64,000 nucleotides of DNA from Dictyophora rubrovolvata (lineage: Eukaryota > Basidiomycota > Agaricomycetes > Phallales > Phallaceae): NCBI GenBank assembly GCA_029959195.1, contig CP114127.1:1550001-1614000 (forward strand), written 5' to 3'. The translations under genes were made by a program, and so were the position numbers. The notes below the pieces were generated by a model. The model did no database searches. It saw only the letters and a program-made list of their open reading frames with translations, and was not told where the DNA came from. Shown one piece after another: positions 48,805-60,414 of the stretch (its first letter is position 1; every line of letters starts with the position of its first letter).

Positions 48805-49754
48805 TCATCTAGCACGAGTGACAGCATTGTTGGGAGCACCGCGTGTTTCACCCCAAGAAAGGGATGACGGCCTTCGAGGTGCCGGAGTAAACTCCCTTTC
48901 GGTGGACCGAAAAGCTTGCACGACAGTGGGAGCGCGGGGTTTAACAGGTTCAAAGTCTTGAATATCGAACCTGTCACCCTTTGTGCAGCCAAGTGTATCG
49001 AGAACCTTGCGAATTAACGTACGCCGTCCCTCAATAATTTCTGTGGTGACTGAAAACCACGATCTTCGGCGGGAAGTCCCAGATTCGGACTGTCTGGAGA
49101 GAACGGGACGAAGCCGGGCAATATTTTGAGGTATGTCCGAGTCCCTAAGCTCGGGAGTAGAAAAGACAGATCTCAAATTCTTTGGAGCAGGACCGGTCAT
49201 GATTGGGGTCAGGCCCATGCCATGTATATGCGTTTTTCTATGGATGAACTTAGTCATGGTGTTATCGGACTGAATGGGAGCCCTCGGGACGGGCGGTGCC
49301 TTCATCGCAGGACTGGGGACGGAGCGATTTAGGTCCCGTCCAGAGGGGGACATTGCTGCAGCCCGCGTGTTTATCTATAGGGATTGGTCAGTCAATGGGG
49401 CGTAAAAGGCTATAAAACGTAAAGTCTCAGACGTACCACCTGTGAAATAGACTGCATCTCCCCGCCGAGGTTTCCATGCTGTACATGCTGCAAACCAATT
49501 GGTGCCGAAATTGGTATCGTCGTTGCACCGACGCTTGCATGTACGCGCTGGGAACCAATTGGGGCCGAAATTGGTTGATTCGTCGTTGCGCCGACGCTTG
49601 CATGTTGTACATGCTGGAAACCAATTGAAGCCGAAATCATCTCTGCGTCGGGACTGCTATGGTTTTCATGTTGGAAACCAAATGGTGCAGAAATTACTGG
49701 AACGCGACGTTCCGGGGATTCTGATGAGTTGCGAGAACACGTGAAGATACGCAT
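48805..49754 (-). CDS. Hypothetical protein with 20-residue tandem repeat
   Basis: The start MRIFTCSRNSSESPERRVPV is followed by about four copies of a repeat close to PISAPIGFQHVQHASVGATT. An intron (about 49436-49376, GTGGTA...TATAG) joins to INTRAAAMSPSGRDLNRSVP and a basic, proline-rich tail with RRRSWFSVTTEIIEGRRTLI and LDTLGCTKGDRFDIQDFEPV, ending APNNAVTRAR. It looks largely disordered. No family is recognised. Confidence 0.6.
49440..49660. repeat. Coding minisatellite, ~60-bp units
   Basis: Imperfect units centred on CCAATTGGTGCCGAAATTGGT and TCGTTGC.CCGACGCTTGCAT repeat about four times. They encode the PISAPIG...ASVGATT repeats of the gene above. Unit number is likely to vary between strains. 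Confidence 0.8.
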
Positions 49755-50605
49755 TGAGGAATGAAACGATGGTAATATTTGAAGTAAGTTGGTGGTGTTT
49801 TAAGAGCAACTCGACTATTGCCAAGGCACTGGAAAGACGGGAGAGATGGTGTGTATGGAGAATAAACCGTGGCAGCGATCCGTCATTTATAACTCTTTCT
49901 AGACCGTCCCTGTGGACGCGATTGTTCGATGGCATCTTCGTCCCAAGACATTCAAATGTGGACCAGCTATGCATGGACTCTGGACAGGTGGATGCAGCCA
50001 TGATTATGTCATGGCTCAAGTCGGAGTTGTAAACCAAGAGTCCTCCGTGCATTACGTGAGTTCGTTAGTCACCCGACCTGCTCACCGATTATACTATTCT
50101 CACTTTTTCTGACTTAAAACAGAGACATACCATGCTTACTCCACCTTGCTGTTTTACATAACTTCCGTATTACCTTTATGAGCTCTCTTTTTCTGTGCTC
50201 GCACTTTATCCTGATGGCTTTCCGTCATCCTGTCTCTTTTGTTTTACTCAAATCTCAACGTTCTTTAAAAGATTAATAATACTACATTCCTTATCAACGA
50301 CAATGCTCGGAGTACACGAAATCAACATTTCATCACATATACACATGGTGTTTTGATATAATAACGGTGGTAGTGCTAATCCCTTCACAATAATGAGGGT
50401 GAGGTCCGTCCTACCGGTCGGGTTTGACCCTAAGCTGAGGAATATCTAGACCTTTTTCTTGGTCCATCGACTGAAAACTACCCGTCTAAAAGGATCGACA
50501 AAGCTTCTAGAAAAGACAGGAGCAAGGTATAATGACAGTCCGATACGGGCAGGAAGTAAAGCCTTGAATGATAGATAGATACTCAAAAAAAGCAAATTTC
50601 ACCAA
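49755..50605. other. Intergenic
   Basis: Several ORFs overlap here (for example 49666-50052 minus, 49754-50032 plus), but none shows a domain or splice support. Confidence 0.35.
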
Positions 50606-51052
50606 CTAATTTCTAACTTTCCATACCTTCGTTACCCCATACGCAAATACTGCATTAGCAACATCCCCGACCAGACTGTTCGAAGTCCGCTCGGTGATAA
50701 TCATCTCGCTTTCTGATCCCTTGACCGTCTTGGGAAAACCCAAAATCCCATAGCGGCGGCCAACTCTACCGGCCCACTGCTCGCCTTCATCTATCCATTT
50801 CCTACCCTTTTCTCTGAGCCAAGCATCGTTATCCCGCTCGCCGTCTGGTATCTCTTTTCGAACGAAATTGACAGTATGCTCCCCAACACCGAAGGAGCGA
50901 GCCAGAAAAAATACAGATACAAGGGGCGCGATTGCTGTCAATTCGTGAAGAATGGCGAAAGAGACGATTAATGACGATAATGGGGTTCGAGTCCGAGATG
51001 AAATCGCCTCCAGCGCCGCTTTGTATGGCGCAAGTCGACCACGTTGCGACAT
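50606..51052 (-). CDS. Small membrane protein, probably mitochondrial
   Basis: The ATG at 51052 gives MSQRGRLAPYKAALEAISSR, a basic amphipathic N-terminus that could act as a mitochondrial presequence. One helix follows, TPLSSLIVSFAILHELTAIAP LVSVFFLARSFGVG, then a charged segment with LREKGRKWIDEGEQWAGRVG and an end NAVFAYGVTKVWKVRN. It is 148 aa with no intron. The pattern PLSSLIVSFAILHELTAIAP is shared by conserved fungal mitochondrial proteins of unknown role. It is divergent from the OPI3-like gene with 112 bases between. Confidence 0.72.
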   Translation of the reverse strand: MSQRGRLAPYKAALEAISSRTRTPLSSLIVSFAILHELTAIAPLVSVFFLARSFGVGEHTVNFVRKEIPDGERDNDAWLREKGRKWIDEGEQWAGRVGRRYGILGFPKTVKGSESEMIITERTSNSLVGDVANAVFAYGVTKVWKVRN

Positions 51053-51164
51053 TGACTTAGTGCACAACTGGCGTCCACATCTAGGTTAGTCAGCGCCGCT
51101 AAGCTCTCTACGTTTTTTTTTTTGCCTGATCGTTAGACGATAGCCCCCTCCCGGTTCAAAAACA

Positions 51165-51914
51165 ATGGATCATCTGAAGATCTCTGATTTAGTCGATTTA
51201 AATCAGAATTCTTTCTACATTTCGTTGGCAGCAATTGCGTTTAATCCCACCTGGTGGAACATTGTGGCTCGTAATGGTGACGTACCGCTCATTATCTTTT
51301 TTTTTCCTGCCAAACCACAGTCTTAAACCATAACAATAGAATACAGGAACAAAACTATCACACGTATATTAGGAGGAAACGCACGGCTAGGTTGTTATTT
51401 TTTGGCTGTGGCAATTTTTACACTGGGAATTGTGCGGGACACACTGTATGTCTTCGTCCTCTTAGTCTTTGATCAGAACTAGAACTCAGCCATGTCGCAC
51501 AGCTTCGAAAGAGCCTTACGAGACCAACCTACTTTGCCTATTCTTCCACCGCCACTGAACACTTATGTTCCCGCGGCTCTCCTCATCACCGGACAAGTGC
51601 TGGTATTATCCTCCACGTGGGCTCTTGGCATCACGGGAACCTTCTTGGGTGATTACTTTGGGATTCTGATGGACAAAAGAGTGGAAGGATTCCCTTTCAA
51701 TGTTGTTGACAACCCAATGTACATCGGTTCAACACTATGCTTCATTGCTGGCTCCCTATGGTACGACCACCACCTTGTATTCTTGCTTGCTTTCAGAAAA
51801 AACATCCTAACTCCTACTACTATGTATAGGGTTGAAAAACCTGCAGGACTACTAGTGTCGCTGTTTGTCTATCTTGTCTACTCCATTGCATTACGATTTG
51901 AAGGGTTAGACTGA
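51165..51914 (+). CDS. OPI3: Phospholipid N-methyltransferase (OPI3/PEMT-like)
   Basis: The start MDHLKISDLVDLNQNSFYIS is followed by FNPTWWNIVARNEYRNKTIT (across intron 1, donor GTGACG, acceptor AATAG), RILGGNARLGCYFLAVAIF, and RDTL-FERALRDQP (across intron 2, donor GTATGT). Then come the methyltransferase core GITGTFLGDYFGILMDKRVE, FPFNVVDNPMYIGSTLCF, and an end VYLVYSIALRFEG. The last two steps of phosphatidylethanolamine to phosphatidylcholine methylation in the ER are expected. Four helices fit the family. Confidence 0.9.
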
Positions 51915-52578
51915 CATTATTCACATTCCTTGCGTTTGCTCATGCATCTCAAAATAGACCTTTTACGACCATGATATACTCAGAAGATGCAAAATCTTCA
52001 GCAAAATCCAAAAAGGAGTTATGAACATCACGGACGCTTAACGGTACAAGCTCTTCTACGAGTCCCTTCCGCGGGTTCTGTTATAATGCGGGTCTCTCAT
52101 GTTCCACGAATAGATATAAACTAACGTTGGAATTACAGTTTAATAGACTTTTTCTTCATTTGACGTGCCTTTCATGTGAATCATTCCGACAGTTCTTTTC
52201 AGTTTTATCTGTTTCACTATCCCCTCCAGTGCCAAGTAGCTTCACATTGTGGATAGTGGATATGATGGATACTGAAGTCGTAACATTGACAATAGAGAGA
52301 AAACGACACCGGAACTTACCCCACTAGGATTCCCTCTTTCAATGACATAATATGGTAAAGACGCCTACAGCGATCGATGGAGGTACCACAGTACATAAAT
52401 ACGTGAGACGACCCGGAATTGAACTTAAGCTCTGTGATATACCGACACTGACCGCCAATTACTCAAAACAAAATATGGGGTTCTAATAACCAAAAATACG
52501 CTTCCAATGTGCTTCTAGTAGAAACAATACTCGGAGTGTGACACCGCGCGATGTCACACGCCCTCACTTCTACTCCTG
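51915..52578. other. Intergenic with a weak tRNA-like piece
   Basis: On the minus strand near 52480-52410 a TTCAATTCC T-loop-like word occurs, but its arms do not pair. Nothing else is supported. Confidence 0.35.
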
Positions 52579-53325
52579 CCGGGAGATTAGTGCCTTGTGC
52601 ACACTCGGTAAAAAGACTGATGGGACCGGCGCAGGGGCGTCCCAAATAAGAAGGAGAGTCTGTCACGCAAAAACAAAGAATAAATACAGAGTAGTGATAA
52701 TTATGATGTAGCGATTATTACGTACTTAGGGAATAAATTCGAGGCTGGACGAAAGCTGGATGAAAGTGTCATTGACTGACATTAGTGTTGCCCACGATTG
52801 GCTGGTTAACCATCCAGCCATTCGGCCGGCAGCCAATAAAACACGGCTCCACTCGGCCTACCGCCGAACTCCGAGCCAGGCAACGGAATGTTTATTGTAG
52901 AATTTTATAAGTGAGCTCCAATGAAATTTCAAGTAAAGAAATTGCACAATATATTTAGGTATGTTCTAATTTTCTGTTTCTATGCCTAGGACTTGTTCTG
53001 CGTTCTTTATTGGGTGTCGCTTGCATCATATTGAGCGCTTGTGGGACGGCGGCTCTACTCCCTTCACACTCCGACTCGAGCTCCCCCTTTGTAGAATAAA
53101 GCGGAGCTTTCCGGGGCTTGTGCCAAACCAGGCTCTCAGAATTCATCATAAGCTTCTTAAACTATTTATGTACAGGAATCCAACACGAAAACCTTTCAAG
53201 ACACATACAGCCTCCAGCTTTGCGTGACAGACTCTCCTTCTTATTTGGGATAACCCTGCACCGGTCCCATCAAATCTTACACACCCGATTGTCGAGTGTG
53301 CACAAGGCACTGTGAACCCACTCCT
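52579..53325. repeat. Inverted repeat pair, arms ~100 bp, ~550-bp spacer
   Basis: The arm at 52579-52668 is repeated in inverted orientation at 53222-53325. The longest matches are TGACAGACTCTCCTTCTTAT followed by TTGGGA, CCGGTCCCATCA, and AGTGTGCACAAGGCACT. The spacer has no transposase. It may be a non-autonomous DNA element or two opposed copies of a short repeat. Confidence 0.75.
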
Positions 53326-54357
53326 GCCCCTGTCTAACCCTCGTCCCTTTATCGGAAGGGGATCAATGTTTCTGAGATTGACCTGCATAACTCATAGGAG
53401 ACCCCAAATACCGGATGACAGCTGACGAAAGTAACACCGGGCTCGTAGAAAATGATAGCTAGGTAATTGGGCAGAACAGGAAGAAGGGACTGTATGAATT
53501 GAAAAGAACCGCCTCGGAAAACAGTAAGATATTGCATATTACACTTTTGCCATTTTTTTACGAAAAATGCAGCAGAAAACAGAGAAAAGGGGACATGATA
53601 CATGAACCAGTCGGTCTCATTTTGCCGGGATTACCTGATGGCGCCACTTACATCCGGGCGACTGGTCAACCGGTCAACCACAAGAAGTTTGATATTGAAT
53701 TCAGAACCAATCAAAGAATTTGAGTTGAACGGCCATTTACCAAGCGCTCTGGTACTCGAGTCACAATTTGGTCCCTGTCTACCGAAACCTATGAAATCAA
53801 GTGGAATGGTGCTTTTACCGATTGCTATTCAAACTCTTTGCGATGACATCCTAGAGCATACACAGCAAACTTGCGATTTCCGCTCAGAAAATTTCCTTCG
53901 ATTCAACTTCAAAAATGTAGGCACATGGCGAAGAATCCCCTCATAATTTGACAGTCTTCTCATCAGAACTTGATATCCGATATTCATTTACCACTTCCGT
54001 GATACAACTCCGCGCTTCCCGAGGATGTCAATGTTATTCGGAATTTGACAAGGAAATGTTATTATTCGCCCTCAGTTTTTCGAAATCCTTGTCTTTTCAT
54101 TTGATAGGGGTTGGCTATACATACATACATACATACAGTCTGTCGCCGGATCCGATCTCTGCTTTATGCTTTCGTTCCCATCTCATTGGACTGCCTAGAA
54201 TACCCTGTCGTTTCACTAAATTTGCTTAGGCAAACGTTGTAAGGAGAAGAAGTGTCAGAGAAATGGATATATAAACTGACATTCACGGAGGTCAGTCATT
54301 CTTCAGCACTCAATTTGAGTTGTATACGTTCCTAACTCCACTCTGAAGCATATTCCA
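53326..54357. other. Intergenic and peroxidase promoter
   Basis: A (CATA)n microsatellite lies at 54117-54137. TATATAAA at 54268-54275 is a likely TATA box, about 85 bases before the peroxidase start. An ORF at 53602-53946 has no domain support. Confidence 0.5.
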
Positions 54358-55818
54358 ATGGCTTTCAAATTGTTTCTTGCCCTCATTTCGCTACTGGCAG
54401 TCGTCAATGCGGTTCCCTCAAGCTCACGCCTTGTCACTTGCCCCGACGGTAATAAGGCGAGCAACGAAGCTTGCTGCCCATTTTTTGCTCTCCGTGACGA
54501 TCTTCAAGCTAATTTGTACGTCAAACCTGTCTTCGTGTTTTACTTCCTTTTCTCAAAAAATACTTTTTTTTTACCTGCCTAGATTCTCAAACGAGTGTGG
54601 TGAGGACACCCATGAGGTCCTGCGTCTCGTCTTCCGTAAGAAATTACACCATATAATCATTAAAGCACTCCTCTCAGATCCGTAACAGACGACTCCATCT
54701 CTTATTCTAAGGAATTGACTCGTAAGGGCCAATGGGGAGGCGGTGGTGCCGATGGTTCCGTCCTCGTCTTCCCAGACGTTGAACCAAACTTCCCAGCCAA
54801 CCTCGGCATCTCCGACAGTGTTAACGCTCTTCTTCCCTTCCTAAGGAACTACACAGTCTCTGCTGCAGACCTGGTTCAGCTGGCCGGCAGTGTCGGTCTC
54901 ACGAACTGTCCCGGAGCTCCCCAACTGAATTTCCTAGCCGGTCGTAAAAACGCGACCGCACCCGCTCCAATCGGTCTCATCCCTGAACCTCAAGACAATG
55001 TCACTTCCATTTTGGCACGGTTTGCGGATAGTGGGGGTTTTACGTCTGATGAAGTCGTTGCGTTGCTTGCATCTCATAGTATCGCTCGTGCCGACCATGT
55101 TGATCCGACATTGGATGCTGCTCCCTTCGATTCTACCCCGTTCACCTTCGATACTCAGATTTATGTCGAGGTCTTGCTTAAAGGTGTCGGTGTCCCTGGT
55201 ACTACTGGAAACGCAGGCGAAGTAGACTCCCCCTTGCCCATCAGCGACGAGAAAAATGTTGGTGAGCTTCGTCTTCAATCCGATTTCGCCCTCGCTCGTG
55301 ACCCCCGAACGTAAGTCCAACGCACGTGCCCATCATAAATTCTCTTCACCAACTAAAAAAAAAAATCATGTTTTAAGTGCATGCAAATGGCAAGGATTCG
55401 TCAATGAACAAGAAAAGATGATGTCTGAATTCAAAAATGCTATGCTCAAACTTTCTCTCGTCGGTCAAGACAAAAGCAAGTTGGTCGACTGTTCTGAAGT
55501 TATCCCCAGTCCTCGCCCACCGGCCAGTGCTCAGGCATTGTAAGCACCCAATTAAACTTAACCTGAATGCACAAAAAGCTAAACTTCCACACTTTAGCTT
55601 CCCAGCCACCAAGACTCGCGCCGACATTGAACAGGCATGCAATGCTTCTCCGTTCCCCAAGCTCAAGACTCTCCCCGGCGCATCTCAGACGATCATACCG
55701 TATGTATCTATCATTCATATTGACTAAGAAGCCTTATTCATAAAATCATTATAGACACTGCATTGCAACCGACGCCGCTTGCTTGGCCGCCGAATCTGAT
55801 GGTGACGATGACTCTTAG
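54358..55818 (+). CDS. Class II secretory peroxidase, manganese-peroxidase type
   Basis: A signal peptide [20 protein letters not shown] precedes [32 protein letters not shown] is joined by an intron to HDSISYS, giving the distal Arg and His; the His codon is split. Both Glu of the Mn site are in CGEDTHE. The proximal His and third Mn ligand Asp lie in [22 protein letters not shown] has Ala where lignin/versatile peroxidases carry the surface Trp, so direct high-potential oxidation is unlikely. [30 protein letters not shown] and [17 protein letters not shown] are family blocks. The short tail fits short MnPs. It ends SDGDDDS at 55818. Confidence 0.93.
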
Positions 55819-57054
55819 AGAATTCAACTTGGATTAATGGTTATTTATACTTAAAGTATCTCTTGCGGTGTATATGTGTGTATAGAAGCTGAAGCTAACG
55901 TGAATATATGTGTATATTCTTTGTTTCAACATGAGGATCGCTGTTCAGGAAACGATACAGCTGCCAGTTTAGTATCTCCTATCTTATCTCACCTGTACCA
56001 TGAGTTCTCCCTCGGTTTATTCAGCCAGCGAAACGTGACCATCTCCACAATTTGAACATGGGGTCGAAAAGTATGTGTGGCGAGTGAGTGGCATGCGGCG
56101 GCCGACGGATCTATCGATGATGTTTTTCTCCGAGCTCTGATTGACTAATCACATCCCAATTTGACTATTGCTACGACCATTGAAAAAAAATCAAAGATTG
56201 CAAGATAGGATTGTTCCCAAACTCGTCCAATGTATTAAATGACGAATTAGGTAAAGTCCGGCGGTGTCCCCGGCCCTTCTGAATTGACGGTCACCCTTCT
56301 TGTACAGATCGGATTCAATTGTCTTCCAAAAGCAGAATGCTATGTCAAATGGGGAGTCAATATCCAAATAGGCATAGAAAGTCGCGATGCGGATCCGACC
56401 TCCTTGTTTTTCACAGCTTGTTACATAACATGGCTACTGGTTAAAAAATAATAACGTTGACATAAAAAAATAATGTACAGACCGAGTTTCCTTCGTGGTA
56501 TTTTTTTTCGATAGTAAGGCAGGGAAGAGAATGAACCTAGATGGAGCAGAATCCATTTTTTATCGTGCTGTTGTAACTTGTGCCATATGCGTGGAAACAA
56601 TAAGCTGGGAAATCAACGTAACGCAGATTGTCACACGCAGTGCCCTTCGGGCCTTCGGCGTTCGCTGATGCTGGCTATAAAAACACGTCGCACTTCACTA
56701 CCACTTTGGTCAACACAATAAGTCTCATGCGCTCCGGTCAATTTCAATCTCGGAAATTCCTAACGTGGAGAATGATCGAGGGTGAGGGTTGGCCTGGTAA
56801 GGCAAACTTCTGTTGGTAGCCTTTGGGCCGACTCCAATGTCGCTGAACACAACGAACAGTCCACATGTCAAACCGAATCAAAGTAAATTATTGGGATACG
56901 TGATTTCGAAGTTAACCGAGATGATACAATGCTATTAAGTATACAAAGGAACATAATTGAACGAATATTATGTATGTCGTTGACTAAACAAATAGGATGG
57001 GACAGGTAACCATCAAGTAGAATTCGAAAAGGATTATGGGTGAGTTGTGTTTAT
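55819..57054. other. Intergenic, 1.2 kb
   Basis: A short ORF at 56628-56819 (+) ends FCW and has a TATA-like CTATAAAAAC just inside it, but nothing supports it as a gene. Confidence 0.4.
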
Positions 57055-57240
57055 TCTGAAACGCTGATTCAGAAACTAATTTTCAATGTCCATAGCATTC
57101 AAAACTTACCAAGCGACAACACAGAAACTTCCATTTCCTGTGGTGGATGGGTCATCCTCGTTCACAACAAGATCTTCGTCGGGCTTATCTTGCTTGCCTT
57201 TGGAGATGAGAGCGAGCAAGAGTTCCAAGTATGAGTCCAT
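57055..57240 (-). CDS. Putative farnesylated mating-pheromone-like precursor (CVVA CaaX)
   Basis: A 43-residue product MDSYLELLLALISKGKQDKP ... DLVVNEDDPSTTGNGSFC-VVA. The MDS start, a helical propeptide, a charged VNED processing-like site, a Gly/Ser-rich mature segment and a terminal CVVA box all fit basidiomycete mating pheromone precursors. The stop codon is made by splicing: exon 1 ends GCT TG at 57110, a 54-nt intron follows (57109-57056, GTAAGT...TTTCAG), and the next base A completes TGA. Unspliced, the frame reads one extra Trp (CVVAW, stop), which spoils the CaaX box. TATAAAAG at 57331-57338 is about 95 bases upstream of this ATG. The longer start at 57327 lies only 4 bases from the TATA box, so it is unlikely. 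No receptor gene (STE3-type) is seen in the window. Confidence 0.68.
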
Positions 57241-57330
57241 GAGGATATGAGTAAGTGGGTGTGATTTAAGAAAGGCTTCGAGGCAAAGTTCGAAAGTTGG
57301 TTGGGATTCTGTCAACTGATTTTTCATGGT

Positions 57331-57338
57331 CTTTTATA
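57331..57338 (-). promoter_or_regulatory. TATA box of the pheromone-like gene
   Basis: TATAAAAG on the minus strand predicts transcription from about 57300, leaving a 5' UTR of roughly 60 bases before the ATG at 57240. Confidence 0.6.
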
Positions 57339-60300
57339 TTCTGCATAGCACCCTGACTAGAATGAGTTTCAAAACATTTTTCTTTTGTAGTTTCTCGGAA
57401 TGGAAAGGACTGGATAAAGTGAGACTTATATTGTTTTGTGGGATAGGCTGATCGAGAGCTTCAGGGATGTCCAACAAGTATGAATGAATGTACAGACGAG
57501 ACGGACTAATTACAAGCTCCGTTCGTTACGAGTTATCGGCTGGTCGGATGCCAATTCCGTATATGTTGCATGCGGCATACCATTCAGTCGTGTGTATGAT
57601 TTTGTGGAGTGTCTCAAAGTTATAGCTTTCTGCCAATTTCGCCCATACGGCCACCACTTTAAGAACACAAAAAGAAACTGGTATCCAAAAATGGATATTC
57701 CGTGTCCTATCCAATCGCTTAGGACTGACAGGTCCGGGATTGCTATATGGAGTATAGTTCGTGAGCGGATGCTCCATCTTGCGAAAGTGACAGTTATTAT
57801 TTAATAACAAGTACACGAGCATAACAAATTTTAAAAACTTGCGATAGGCCCATAATTTTCATACGGAGAGTTACCATCTTCCTTAAGCATTTCATACTAC
57901 TGAGGTGGGTCAAGTCAATGGGTGCGCTTTTGATAGTAAATTTTTTACTTGCCCAATGACCCGCCATTTCCGTCGATGATCCGTCATCCCCGCTATCAAA
58001 ATTTCCTATTTTTGCCCGAAACGGGGCTATGTAATAATACCTTGTCATACGTCCCGCGTTTCGATTGAACTCTGAATGTCGCGCTTTTGTTCGATGCTAT
58101 AGTGATAATGATCGGTGCGGCGGAATCCGCTCTTTGTATACAGTTTCAATATGAAGCACGGTCCGACGTCAAGGCGATTCAGGATCTACCATAATGAAGA
58201 GAATTTCTATATTAAACATGAAATTATTCGAACTCCTGATTACTACTGGAGACAAACAAGGAGAAGAATAGGGGGTTTCACGTTGGTAAATTTCAACTTG
58301 GTTCTGAATTCGTCCTCGGAATTCCACCAGAAATCAGTTTTGGAGTTCAGGCTAGAGTTCAGTGAAAGCAGCTCAGAGCCTTTCGCACTTTGATCAGAAA
58401 TTCCGCTCGCTAGTTCTGAGTTCTGGTTTTTTCTCTGATTGAATTTATGTATGTTTGTATAAGGCATGAACTAACTAATAATTATGTATTATATTATCTA
58501 TCAGTCTATATAGAATGTAAGCGGAAATACGAACAGGAATTCAAGTGGAATTAGACAAAATCCATCTGAAATCCTGTGTTAACTTTATGATGTTAAGAAT
58601 TCAAATTCACAAAGGGTTCGGGAAGGAGTTATCCGCCGAATTCAGAGGGAATTCACTTATATTCGAGACGTAATTTTAAACCTTCCGAGCACGGTTCTAC
58701 TTGGAAGGTCGGTTGAATATGTATCAATGTTATATGAATCCAGCCTCGTCAGAGGCACTGTCGCTGGAGGGACACAGGAGCGACCTTGTGAGAGGGGCCA
58801 GAACCCGAGGGCGAATCGGTGCGTGGAGGGGAGGTGAGTCAGGTGAACCATGAATGCATGACCGCCCGGGTGCGCTTCCATCGACCTGAGAGTATGCATC
58901 GACCTGAGAGTATGCATCAATCTCTTTCGCAACTGTGTATATACATGAATCGATACAAGAGTTCATTATCACTGGGAAACGACCATGTACGGAGTGTGTA
59001 AGAGTCGGATAAAGTCCGAGTCATCCGCGGAATCGGAACTTCGTATTGTCTTATTCTAGAGAAACTTTAATTCTTCTTCTTCCTATCTTAATAATACTTA
59101 TTAATAATCTTTCTTTTATTGCTTACTTATAATACTTTCATAATTATTACTTAATCTTTTATTTTAGTATAAATACTTGAGATGTATCTAAAGTGCTCCT
59201 TAGCTTTTAACTACGAGGATTTACTACACTCAACTGCGTGTTTATCTAAGTGACTTAAAGCTACTTGTAAAATAGTCTTCGACTTTTTACAGAGTGGGAT
59301 GGGCGGGAAAGAAGGGAAGTAACAGCGCTTCCCGTTCTGCTGAACACCAGTGAGCTAGTGCCGCGTGGCACTCTAATAAAAATTTGTCCCACTCGTTTAC
59401 AGCTGAACATGAAGTTCTAAGTAGGGGACCATCGCCAGAGGGGAATCTCTTCAACTTTCATTCGGCCGTCAGTCTTGCTTTATCAGTCGAGTTCTGTTTT
59501 TTGCTCCGCCTAGAATTTGCTAGAAACCCACAAATACGTTCCTATCGCTTTAAACATTAATTGATCTTCGTTCAATCCGTTTTGAATCTTTTCCTGAAGA
59601 TTCATTGTTCGTCAGGCTACCTTATAACGATTCAATACTCCGCTCGGTTCTGGATGTCGCCGTTATTTCATCTGGTTCTACAATTTTGTGAGGCGTTTAG
59701 AGGAAGTATCCAAGACGATTCTAAGGTAGGTGGGAATTCCGGGAATAGTTGATTGTAAATACTCGCTTATCCCTCCTCTTGCACGTGTGGCGCGAGCGGC
59801 CATTTTGTCTGAAATAGACCTAGTCAGCGGATTCTATTGGCAGATTTTCATTTAATTGTTCTTCTTGAAATGATTTACGACTATCAAACATAATTTATTG
59901 GTGGTCTATTCACAAGACACGAAAGAACATCCAAGCCCACTTGTGACTTGTCCATGAGGAACCTTGGGAAAACACCATATTTCTCCAAATTGACCCTAGT
60001 AAAAATATATATCCAGGGGCCTTTCTGGGTCATCTTTCACGAAGAGAAATTTGGAAGCTAAAAATCACCTTCGAAGTCGCATTACCGCAACTGTGATCTA
60101 ATCCAGGTCAAATCTGATAAACGTTTCCTATCTGATAAGCATCTGATTACGCAACCGCAGTCAGCTGGGTGGGAAATCCGCTTCCAAATTTAGAGATACT
60201 TATTAGCGCTCGGCGGCCGGTTCCTTCGGCAACCGCTTCTCGCGCCCCGAAAAAAAATCTGATAAGATGTGCGTGCCTAGGAGAGAGTAGAAAAATTACG

Positions 60301-60414
60301 AGCTCTTTCTCCCCTCGCCCTTTGCCCGTCTCGAGCACCCTTTTCAGCTCGATTTCTTGCATAAAAACAGGGCATTTGTCAAGCTCGTATCTTCTCGTCA
60401 GCCCGACATCAACC
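57339..60414. other. Gene-poor region, 3 kb
   Basis: No supported gene. A two-copy 18-bp tandem repeat (TCGACCTGAGAGTATGCA) lies at 58880-58916. GAATTC-rich sequence runs from 58300 to 58660, and an AT-rich block from 59050 to 59180. GCATAAAAACAGG near 60359 may be the TATA box of the transporter. Confidence 0.45.

Noticed and set aside
52410-52480. tRNA-like T-loop word on the minus strand
   Set aside because: The T-arm and acceptor arm do not pair, so it is not a tRNA. A tRNA-derived repeat is possible but unsupported.
53602-53946. 114-codon ORF upstream of the peroxidase
   Set aside because: No recognisable domain, no splice support, and position in a repeat-rich gap.
56628-56819. Possible second CaaX peptide (ends FCW)
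   Set aside because: Cys is second from the end, so it is not a CaaX box, and no intron gives one.
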